Positions 35,917-47,200 of a stretch of 64,000 bases of DNA are shown here, piece by piece; the stretch's first letter is position 1; each line of letters begins with the position of its first letter. Both the position numbers and the translations under genes were made by a program. The stretch covers positions 24,242,001-24,306,000 of the forward strand of contig OU612073.1 in the NCBI GenBank assembly GCA_914767715.1. The letters are read 5' to 3'. A model generated the notes under the pieces. That model did not search any database. It was given only the letters and a program-made list of their open reading frames with translations, and was not told where the DNA came from. The DNA is from Membranipora membranacea. Its lineage: Eukaryota; Bryozoa; Gymnolaemata; Cheilostomatida; Membraniporidae.

Positions 35917-38900
35917 ATGACAGCTGTTCTGCCTCAACAGAAACCAAACCCTGGAGAGGGAACATACACATATTCCAGTCAACCCAGAGCTGTCCCCCAG
36001 AGGAAAAAGTTCAGAAATGAAGCTCCAGCCCCAGACTCGTAAGTATGGTTAAATCTCAATTCTGATCAATGAAACAGCTATAATACAAGAACTATGTGTC
36101 ATATTATTCCAACCTTCAAATTCATTTTATCTCGAAAGAATTAAAACCTTCTTCAACAATATTTGTATTTCAGGGCTGCTATAGTATATTTTCCTATCTG
36201 TATTTCAGAGGTCCGATTCCTTTTGGAAATATTATGTGGGACAAAAGAGTCGTCAGAGGAAACACATATGCTCAGCACACTCTGCCAGCTGTAAGTTGTA
36301 ATAAGAAAATGATCTTACTGCTCATATAATTATCACATGAATATGCAGCGCGCAGCAGCGCTTGATTTTGATTATAGGTCATTGTGAAGATGATATATCT
36401 TTTGAGTATGTGTGGAAAATTGCAAATTGTTTAATCTTTCACATTTAAAATTTATTTAGTCCATCTCGTAGTTCTCTTATATTCAGCCAAATGCAAAGAG
36501 AATAGAAAACAAACATAATGTTTACATTTGCACTGAATTTAACTATTGTTTTTAATTTTTTTATTTTAGGCAGCACAACCAGACCCAATAGAGATTCAAA
36601 GACAGCAGGAACAGAGAAGGCGCATGATAGCAAGAAAGAGAGCAAAGGAGCAGCTTCGACCTAGATCACCTGATCCCGTAGAGGGCAGAAAACATATAGA
36701 TGTACAAACAGAACTTTACCTTGAAGAGTTGTCGGATAGAGTGGAGGAAGCTGACGTAGAGATTCAAACTGATGCTTTCCTAGACAGACCACCAAGCCCA
36801 CTCTTTATCCCCGCAAAGTCTGGTGTAGACATCGACACACAAATATATGAGGGTGATGTAAGTCCCATTTTTCTATGATTCTCAAACACAGTGTTGTGGG
36901 GGTTACCTGCACCTGCTCAATTCAAAAGATTGAGCCTCGGGAATTTTGGATTATTGCGTTATTATTATATAATTTGGGCATCATCGCTATCATTTCTCAG
37001 TCCGGAACACATCCAGATGCGAGAATATTACAACTGATTATACTCTTTTCTTGTAGCTCTTTGACTTTGATGTTGAGGTAAAGCCGATATTAGAGGTGCT
37101 TGTTGGTAAGACAGTAGAGCAGGCACTTCTCGAGGTGATGGAGGAGGAAGAGCTGGCTAACCTCAGAGCACAGCAGAGAGCCTACGAGGAACTCAGGAAC
37201 GCCGAGCATGTCGAGCAGCAGAGACTAGAGGAACAGGAGAGGAGACATCGCGAAGAGAAGGTGAGAACATGACAGATATCGGCCGGCACATTAATGTCTA
37301 TGTAGTTCAGATTTCATTTCAAATTGAAAGTTTTAATTTTCAATTTGAGAATCAAAATACAGGATGGGACTCTGTAAATACTACGGCACTATGCGTTTCA
37401 AAGATCCTACAGATGCTGATTTACTCTCTGACTGGACAGTCCCACACTGGAAGGTTGCCACCTTTATTGAATCATGTATACTTATAACCACAGAAAATCA
37501 ATAACTTTTACCTCATTGCTATTGGAGTACCATCCTCAATGAATGGATAGTGAGATATCTGCATTGTCAGCTTCCATGAATGAGATTATTGATGATTTTT
37601 GATTACAATTGATTTGAACCCCTGGCCAAGAAATCACCTAAAGCTGCAGCGAAAATACCTGTCCTCTATTTTGTTGTTTCCAAAAATTCCGTACGCTTTT
37701 CTAAAAACAAAATATTTTGCCAGACCAAGGCTTGTGCCGGTGAAGAATGCTCAAAAAATTTATCGCTAATTTTTTTAGGAGAGGCGAATGAAACAGCAAA
37801 GAGAGGTACTCAAAAAACAAAAAGAGACAGCAGATAAGATCGCTGCCCGAGCCTTCGCTCAGAGTTACCTCGCTGATCTTGTACCTAGTGTGTTTGGTAC
37901 ATTAGCTGATAATGGATACTTCTACGATCCAGTGGAGAGAGGTTAGTACTCCTTACACTAGTCTCTCACTAACCGTACTCCAGGTTATGTTATCGTTGAA
38001 TGACTCCAGGTTATGTTATGGTTGAATGTGTATGTCATATCTGATGGCGTGCCTCATGTACACCAACACTCAATAGAGTTACCGAGTTCAAAGGCAACTA
38101 CAATATCTTTACTATTTCAGACATAGAACAAGGATTTATGCCATGGCTCATGGATAGAGTCTGTGAAGAAATAGAAAAATCAGAACTAGGAAGACTTGTA
38201 GTTGATGGTATGATCAGAGAAATAGTAGCTGCACGATCTCAAGCCTACCAGGTAAGGATAAGCCTCCTTTCTTCACATCACCCCCACCACATTCTCAGTC
38301 CACTCTTACACCATCGTACACACATCTCTCTGATATATAACTCCAGCTTCCTACACTTTGTGAGTTGTGGAAATCTCTACGATCATAGCCATTTGTCCTT
38401 CTCATCTTATTCCCATCTCTTATTCATCTCCTCATATCTTTGGCATTTGACTTACAAACAACAATATTCTCTACCACCCATCTAACCCTCCCACCCATCT
38501 GACTCTCCCACCCATCTGACTCTCCATTTCAATCACTTCTTCTGTTAAAAAGAAAGCTGAGGATCAGAGGGCTCTCAAGTTTGCAGCAGAAGAAGCGAAA
38601 CGAAACAATAAACCACTAGTTGAGCGCCCCGCCCACTACACACAGCCTCCTCTGCAGCCCACCATCATGGAGCAGTCTGAACCGACGAGTTACGAGAGAC
38701 TCAATCGCTCACAAGGTGGGGTACAGTTTAACAACAGTCAGCTGGAAGAGCTTAGAGAAATATCAGAACCAAGCGAGAATAGCGATGTTGATATCTTGGC
38801 GCCCGAGCTATAACACAGACACGCCTCACCCACCCTGTACTTGGCCACATTGTAAATCTTGTTCTGTTGACTCTGTTTATAAATGTTCTGTTCCTGTTAA

Positions 38901-39370
38901 CTCCATGTCTATCTGTCTGTCTACCTGTCTGTCTGTCTGTTACATCCTCGTACAAAATTCACAAGCTCATCTCTGTCCTTCCTTCCACCTCATTAATATC
39001 ATGTTCCTGTATTTTGTTTTTAAGTTCTGTTAACATTGTTACGGTGAATTAATTCGCCCTTTCCATAATCAATCCGAAAGTTTTGTCAGCCATCATTTAA
39101 GCTCTTGTTGAACTAATCATCTTGGGACACTCCTTGGACGCTCTGTATAAGCGAAGTGCTTACACCATGAAGGATCCCAAATTTTATCCTGTTGTGATTA
39201 TTCTAACTATAAAGTTAGGTGAAAATTACACTCAATGATAGTTAAAAAAAACCTAACCTTTCTTTTTCAATTTCTAGGCTCTATTGGAGAAGCAGCAAAA
39301 TGAAAAAATAATGGAAGAACAGGCTAAAGGATTAACACCAGATGCTGCCGCTGAAAGTAAACCTGAATGA
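35917..39370 (+). CDS. RSPH3: Radial spoke head protein 3 homologue, with two alternative last exons
   Basis: Exons in phase: 35917-36038, 36209-36290, 36570-36857, 37057-37260, 37779-37941, 38121-38251, then either 38553-38813 (416 aa in total) or 39278-39370 (360 aa). The RSP3 core is unmistakable: IPFGNIMWDKRVVRGNTYAQ, KHIDVQTELYLEELSDRVEE, DVEIQTDAFLDRPPSPLFIP, LFDFDVEVKPILEVLVGKTV, EQALLEVMEEEELANLRAQQ, then a Glu/Arg/Gln-rich coiled coil and DIEQGFMPWLMDRVCEEIEK. RSP3 anchors the radial spoke to the axonemal doublet, is an A-kinase anchoring protein and binds LC8; DVQT and EIQT look like LC8-type QT motifs. Its presence implies motile 9+2 cilia. The ATG at 35917 is the first in its exon, but the frame is open upstream and an acceptor lies at 35878, so the start is uncertain. 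The second last exon (39278) has the stronger acceptor (tctttttcaatttctag). Confidence 0.92.
38553..38813 (+). CDS. RSPH3: RSPH3 alternative terminal exon A
   Basis: Phase 0 after 38251. It encodes KAEDQRALKFAAEEAKRNNK, then a Pro-rich stretch (RPAHYTQPPLQPTIM) and an acidic end (SEPSENSDVDILAPEL) with a TAA. The acceptor is purine-rich just before the AG (ctgttaaaaag), but a repeated pyrimidine-rich tract (cccacccatctgactct) lies upstream. Exon B at 39278 (ALLEKQQNEKIMEEQAKG, stop TGA) also fits phase 0 after 38251, so the two cannot both follow one another in a single reading frame. Confidence 0.65.
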   Translation, partial: KAEDQRALKFAAEEAKRNNKPLVERPAHYTQPPLQPTIMEQSEPTSYERLNRSQGGVQFNNSQLEELREISEPSENSDVDILAPEL

Positions 39371-41201
39371 ACTCATCAATAAATACATTATCTCTCTCTC
39401 GTCTCTTTTTGATTAAGTTTAGCCTCTCCTGTCGTGTCTGCGGCTGCCAAATCATATTGTACTGCTCACTGCTATCTGTAGACCTGATAGCGATATTTTG
39501 AGGGGAGTAGTGATCAATTATTGATCTGATTGTCATATTAGTCTTCATTAGCTGCATTATATAATAAACTGAGCCTGTCAAAAACATCTACCTGCTAATC
39601 ATTGTCATAAATATAAATAACTTGAGTTGGTAGTGTCTGGTAATTTGCTGTTGGAACTTGATTTGTCGACTGATTACCAGACTTAAACTGTTGCTTCCAA
39701 ATGAATTATAGCTGACGTTAAAATTTTTGAAAGATGTGATGCTGTTAAAAAAAGCGTTCACAACTTTGAAATGACTCTCCCATCTGCCAGCAATGTTGTG
39801 ACGTGATACATATATGTATCTGCATTCTATCTAAACTACATGTTATTTATTTTTAATATTTTGTTTAATGAGAGTATTCATGTCGAATAAACCATAATTT
39901 CTTTCTGATCCAACCAAGGATCTAAGGTGTACATATTACATTACTATGAGATTAAAGATTTCTGCGGCACAACAAGATGTGAGCCATGAGTGTAATACAA
40001 ACAATCCCCTAATCAAAGGCGTGCAAACTGTCAGTCTGTACATGATTGTGATGCTATGGAACCTAGCCTGGTCAGGCTATATGTAACCCACACCTGACAC
40101 CCCTCAGTATATAGTTAATAATAATATGAGCCTTGGTAAATGTCTTACAGCAAAAATTTCTAGTCTCAACCAATATGTCAGCAGCTATGGTAAGCATGTC
40201 TAAATATTTATAGGATTACAACAGTAGACAAGTGTATAGTGGGTTGATACAACAAAAATATTTGAATGTTATTCAGTTGTCTAATCTAGTCGGAAGCTAA
40301 AATCCTTACAGTAATCGCCAGCAGCATTGTTTATTCAAACAATTCAACAATCACTGTAATAGACAAGATTTGTGATCCAGACCAAGTCAGGATACAAGAA
40401 CAGTATTTTGCTGCAAGACTCTCACTCTGTTTAGGCCGGAGTATCGAAAAGTGTTTGTCTTTCATAGTTGTCCTCCTTCTTACATTAGGTAGACAACTTC
40501 ATGGCAATGCCTGACAGTTTTTTTTAATATTGATCAGTGATCATGCTGGATTTATACTGTATTTATAAAAGTTCTCCTTTTGGACCAGGAAAAACACCAG
40601 AGGGTTCACTGTTTGCAAATCTAACATCGTCCCCTCTGCCCTTTGGTGTAATAAAGCTGACAAATTTCCAGCGGCTTCAGAGCTATTGACGCCGGTCTTT
40701 AACGCAAAAGTGTTGACAGTCATTGGTCTGAATCCCACATAAGTCCACTGACTACTGGGGATTGTTGGACCCCCAGGTATGCTCTGACCTGCCCACAAAT
40801 TGGGAGCAAATTGGCACAGACATTTCGGCCTTGCCCTTAAGGCACCCCAATCTTGCCACCCATTCTTCGGGATGCAGTCAGTGACTAAATTTGGGATTTC
40901 TTGTTTAACCGAGGATAATCAGCGAGCTAGCTGTTTAGTGACAACAATTCCTCTAGAGACAACATTAGACTGAACTTTATGAATCAGAGCACTGCAGTAT
41001 TATTTTATAGTAAAATACAAAGTTTTCTGGTTCTGATTTCTAACAATTTTTGAAAAGCGCAAGCTTTCCAGGTGTCACTATACTAATTCATACAAAACTC
41101 ATTTGTTTAAAATTAATCAACTCAAATTCATTTAAAGTGAGTTTTCAATCGGTTACATTAAACAACTTAGAAAAATATACCGTCACATAAATGGCAGCGT
41201 T
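39371..41201. other. Intergenic between convergent RSPH3 and aminopeptidase genes
   Basis: It holds the 3' UTRs of both genes and SINE copy 3. No further gene was recognised. Confidence 0.5.
40670..40905 (+). mobile_element. tRNA-derived SINE, copy 3 (diverged)
   Basis: Same family as 6726 and 11627. The head is degenerate (gcggcttcagagctattgac, then gccggtctttaacgcaaaag), box B is mutated (ggtctgaatcccac), but the body is well kept (ccactgactactggggattg, then ttggacccccaggtatgctc, then gagcaaattggcacag). It ends near cgggatgcagtcagtgacta. Confidence 0.8.
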
Positions 41202-44200
41202 TTACAGAAATATTTTCTTGAAAGTTGCTGCTGCTAAGCAGATCTGTAGGGTGGTAGATAAACAGCTGGCGCCGTTAGGAGTTGTGTCTATGTTAGGACT
41301 GGCTGTAGGATCGGGACCATCATCTAGTGGTACTAGCTGAGTTCTTGCCTTCACCCAGTTATACGCGTCAGTTTTACCAGCATTCTGTAGAAATACTCCT
41401 GTCTTCTGTTCACACTGCTCATGGTACTCATTTAACCATACACGCTGTAATATAATATAACATAATATAATAAATCACATACACGCTGTAATATAATATA
41501 AATATATCACATACACGCTGTAATATAATATAAATATATCACATACACGCTGTAATATATTACAAGTATATCACATACACGCTGTAATATATTACAAGTA
41601 TACCACATACACGCTGTAATATATTATAAGTATATCACACATCACGATACACACACTACTGAGTCTGCATACAGGACATGGTATAGTAAACAAGTTAGAT
41701 AACAACTCTTTGTTATGATCACAAAATATTGTAGCGACATAAAAATGAACTGCTACAGAAGACCCTAGATGATTATTTGTCTTCCAGTTCTGGTATTTGG
41801 ACTGCGCATTCTTCCAGAACAGCCAAAAGGTTTTATGAAAATGTGTGGCAACTTCTATGCAAATGAGAAGATACGAAACTATATCAGATTAGACAGGCAC
41901 TTCCTCTCTGTTTATCAGAAGGAATCATTCATGTTGTTCGGGAGTAACTCACCTGATCTCTGTTCAACATTTCTAGTTTAATCAGCTTTTTCTCAAAAGG
42001 AACCAGAGCAATAGGCTCAAACTCCAGGGTTGTCTCGGGTTTTCCGTACTACAATTACAACAAAGAAGCGCAACACAATATAGAGTAACAGCTTGACTAG
42101 AGAGGATGTCGAGAAATATAATATTATGTAAAAGAGGAACAATAATGTTTTAAATCACAATTCGAATTCCAATGTTAACAAATGGCTTTATGAAAACTGG
42201 ATAAGGTCCAGTATCAAGGAGTTTCAGTAGCCATGTCACGCAGCAACGGATTTGTGACGACAAAAAAACACCAAAAACCGTGTCTGCATGTCCAGGCTAG
42301 GGTTTCGGCTCCTGGCTGACTGCAAAGATGCTGTCCTTGTTACAATTATCAGGTGTTGTCGAGAAGCCAACTATGTACATTCGGAAAAGTGAGCTCACAA
42401 ACTGCTGATTGACTTTAAACATGAGGATGTATCTTACATCAGTTTTGACGTAGCGAGCCATTATAATAGTCTCCAGACGGATACCAAACCCTTGGTCAGC
42501 GTCGTAATATCCTGGCTCTGTAACATAAACATGATAGGTGGACAAATTGAAATAGCAGCCTGTGTTCATATAACGCTTACGATTGGACAGATGCATCAGG
42601 TAAATAGTACTGCTAATTAATTGGACAGCCAACTTATAGGATAGAATTCGTTAATATTAACAGGTATTATTGAACAATTTAATGCCGCTGCTTCCTACAA
42701 ACAACACAATAACAAAAAGTTAGCACTGAATTACAACATACACTATATCACCTCACTATCACATCTTATATCTTATATATGTGATTATTTCTGTTAGAAT
42801 TATTAAAGAGTATCCAGTCAATTATTCACATTTTCTCTTATCTTTGCAGTCTTCTCCCAAAGCTTAGAGAGTTCTTCTAATAGTCAAACAGTCACAATGG
42901 TCTTATCTTTTAATGTGTAAGCAGACAGCCCCACACTATGTGCATTAATCGTGATTGAAATAATCCGTCATGTAGATACCATCATATTTAAGATAGATAC
43001 ACGGGGGGGGGGCAGCGAAGTTTTTGATAAGCTGTTAGCCATCAGTTGCTCGGCAGCTTTCCAACCGGTATATAGAGTGGCAGTTTTTGTGGTACACCGT
43101 GTGTCTACCTCAAATAAATCACTAAGCAGGCCTAAGTAACAAAAGTAAAATAGGACCATGTGCTCAAGAATAAAACAAAAGAAACGTATTTTGTGGAGAC
43201 ATCGAGAACAGAATGCTGCTGTTTGTCACACAATCTCAAGTACAGATTACATTAAAATTACACGAGATTGAGAAATGCTAGTACGGTGTTACTGTTAGTA
43301 TGTTTATAGCTGATGCAGATCAGGTAGGTGGAGGGGGGAGGGGAAGGATTAACATTCAACATAATCATTACCATCAGAGAAAAACATTCCATCATAGATT
43401 GGCCGTTCTTGAGAAACTTCGTCGGAAGCAAATCTCTGGCGAATCATAAATGTGTAGTAGCCTAAAATTAATAATAAACTGAATTTAATAAAGCGGAAAA
43501 GAAAAACTCATAATACTAACCGTCAGAGAAAAACATGCCATCGTATATAGGTTTCTCAGTCGATACTGTTGATGAAGCTCTCCGGGCAGCAATTCTGGCG
43601 GGACCTTCAAGATTTCAAATTATAACACCTTCTAATCATTACAAAGACAAACAAACAAGTGCAATAAAACTAATCACTATTGCAAGTTTGATTAGAACAG
43701 TGCAACTGCCCAAACAACTAGTGGCTACAGCTAGTGGCTATGCCCAATTAATCAATCAAAGGTTTAATATTGAAAGTTTACCTTCGTGTACACTAAGGAA
43801 CATTCCGATGCCGTGCCCTGTACCGTGACCGAAGTCCAGCCCATGTCCCCACAGCGGTCTACGAGCCAGGGTGTCCAGTGAGGAACCTGAGAAAACAGAA
43901 TCACTGCAGATTACCTTCATCATCTATCACCCCATATTTACAACTTATGTAAATAGTAATTATACACATATCTTCACATAAATAGGCTCCTGTAGTAATT
44001 AGCTATTATTATTATATATATATATATATATAATATAATATTATATTATTATATATATTCTAAAATCTACAGCAGAGTCAAGAGTCAAGCGCTAAACGAA
44101 AAGATAGTTTTGTGAGCTCACCTAGTGTTCTATTAGCAGGAAATTTGGCCATGGCCAGGTCGATAACACCTTGTAATACTAGAGTGTAGGCCAACTATAA

Positions 44201-47200
44201 AACAATAGATAACAATGAGAGGTGAGAAAGTGATGAAAGTTTGTTTTGTTCCTGTTTACCTCCTGTTTACCTCCTGTTTGTTCCTGTTGTAAATAATTAC
44301 TCCAACATGGTTATTATTATTCACAAACAAGGATTCTGGGAATCATTGGATAAGCTGAGCGTGTATCCTCTACACCTCATTTGGACGGAAGCCGTGCCGT
44401 GAATCAATTTCACAACAACACTTCAGAGGACTGATATCTAATTTTCCTGCATCTGTTCGCACAAATGTGTTTCATTAAATGTTTTACTGACACTGTATTC
44501 GTGCCTTGCAGGGATGCATTGCAGTGGATGACTGAAATCTAATATAAAAAATAGCACCTTTTGAAAGTCGGTCGGTTCTCCAAAGTGGAATGTCCTTGTA
44601 ATGTCTGTCGTACCATCGCTGCAATACAATGCAATACAATCAATATGATATTATTAGAAATTCAATTTGAATTTTAATCGTTTAATGTAGTTGATAAGGT
44701 TACACATATTAAACGACCAATCAATCCTCCACCTCAAACCTGGTCATAAAATCAAAATGAAGTCACCCTTAGATCGCAATCTGACAATAAATAGGAAAAT
44801 AAAATAAGAGAAGGATAGCTCCACCCTCATCCTCCCTAAATTACGCAATGTAAGTTACTTAGTCAGGAGGCAGAATGCTACTTTCTATGATAACTAGGTG
44901 TCAGTATATCTACAATCCCTCAATGCTCCAACCAACTCCTTGCTCCAAAAATTTGTTTATTTCTAAGGCTTATATATTCTAACTATTTTGATCACACTAG
45001 GAACTTTTAAAATAGCTATTCATATTTTTTTGTAAAATTCATTCCTTTTTCATATAATCTGCAGGGAAGCGTATTACAAATCTTTCTCTTACAACATTCA
45101 TTTTCCAAGTCTTTGATGTGGGGATGACAGATTTTTGAGATGGTTGAGATTGCGAGCCCAAATAGTGAGCCTGCATGGCGAGCCCAGATAGCTTATGGGC
45201 CAAGGTTACGAGCTTGGATCGGTCATAGGGAATTTAATGAGAGAGACTAGTATTAGTAAACTTACAGATATTGCCCTCCCGAGTCGAGGAGAAGCATGTT
45301 ATCCTTGTTGACGGCGTTGTTTGTCGCGTTTGAGGCGCTGTAGTGGATGTAGGCTCCGTTCTGACCCGATCCACAGATGGTGTTAAAACTCAGTCCTTTG
45401 TTGTTTGTATTCGCTCTGTGAATAGGAGTTACAGAAACTATATTCATCTTGTGGGAGTATGATTGGCCAGGGTAAATGAAATTTTTTAAGTAATATTGCC
45501 ACTGAGCCAACAACTCTATCTAATTTGAGTAAAATTCAATCTTCTTATGTCACTCAAAGCAAAATCTCTTCTGAGTTGTTGATTTGGTAGAAGTTGATCA
45601 GTCTCATATCTGTCTCATATTCTCGTTTTGTTACTTACTAACTCATAGTATCATTACGTTACTTACTAACTCATAGTATCATTACGTTACTTACCATCTG
45701 ATAGTATCATTACGTTACTTACTATCTCATAGTATCATTACGTTACTTACCATCTCATAGTATCATTACGTTACTTACTATCTCATAGTATCATTACGTT
45801 ACTTACTATCTCATAGTATTTTTACGTTACTTACTATCTCATAGTATCATTACGTTACTTACTATCTCATAGTATCATTACGTTACTTACTATCTCATAG
45901 TATCATTACGTTACTTACTATCTCATAGTATCATAACATTACTTACTATCTCATAGTATCATAACATTACTTACTATCTCATAGTATCATTACATTACTA
46001 TCTCATATTATTGTTACGTTACTAGTAGTTAGTATCGTTATTTACTAACTTTCTCATATTATCAATTGTATCTATAACTTTTAGTTCATCCCAAGCAGTA
46101 GATCCTGCATCCAACTCTTTCTCCACCTTTGCTGCTAACTCACAGATAGTCATAGAATCTCTCAGCTGTAATGTCAAAATAATGTCAACGATTCAACTGG
46201 CAAATAACCCTGCTAAATCTGGTATCACTAGAGGTTCAAGTGGACTTATTGCGTAAAACAATGATTAGAAGAAGATGAATTTCCCTATATTCCACCAACG
46301 TTACTCCAGCACAGAATCTCAACCTTTCTGACACGAGACAATCTTCTCATATCCAAGATTGCATTGTTAGCGGTCATACGTGTTCGTGAGATTAAAAATC
46401 TTCTATACAGTTTTTATGGTTATGTTTGGACAGGATGGAGTCCTCCGGAGATCACTGAAATATTGAATCTATCTATTCTGACTCACGTGGGCATTTCTCA
46501 TCCCCTGTCTCTCCACGTTATTCTTAATAGCTTTCATAATCATAATCGGTGATATGTCGGTCTTTATATTTCTCTGAAAACAGTGACTTTAAAAAAGTGA
46601 CTATATTCATAAAAGCTGGCGGGGGTTCTAAATATCTCTAAGTAGATCGCATGACCACATACCATATTGTTGGTGTGAAAGAGAATTAAGATTTCAATAA
46701 TCCAAATTTTAATAATTATGCTCTGATGTGCAGGAAGATTTTTTATGAACATTGAGAGATAAAATTGACACTTTCCAAGTACAAATTTTGAAGGCATTTA
46801 AAATAACAAAATGACTGTATAGAATTGTCTCCTCTTTGATGTTGGAAGGACAACTCAGTGGTATTTTTCCGTTATTACTTGTCATCATGACTTGACTTTG
46901 CTTACTCATTTTCATTCTTACCTCATCGGAGATTTTAGAGGAGATGTGGTAGTTGGTGTCATCACTGATCCATATTGTCTTATTTTTACCGTCAAATTCA
47001 GACACACCATTGTCAATCTCGACATAATCAAGAACCTACAAAGGGAAACAAGCCTTTATCTGGATCTATTCTGTCTATGTTTTAGCTCATGGCATTGTGT
47101 ATCAAGATAAGACATGAGTTATTTAACATATTTCAAAATATCTTTATACCGATGGCAAAAATGTGTCTCATTGAGTTAGGACTAAAGCTGCTAAAACTCA

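Noticed and set aside
38879-38945. Secondary structure or gene in a ctgt-rich tract after RSPH3 exon A
   Set aside because: Simple tetranucleotide repeat (gtct)n in the putative 3' UTR of exon A with no further signal.
43535-43828. Plus-strand open frame of 97 codons
   Set aside because: Antisense shadow of the aminopeptidase exons at 43521-43604 and 43782-43886.
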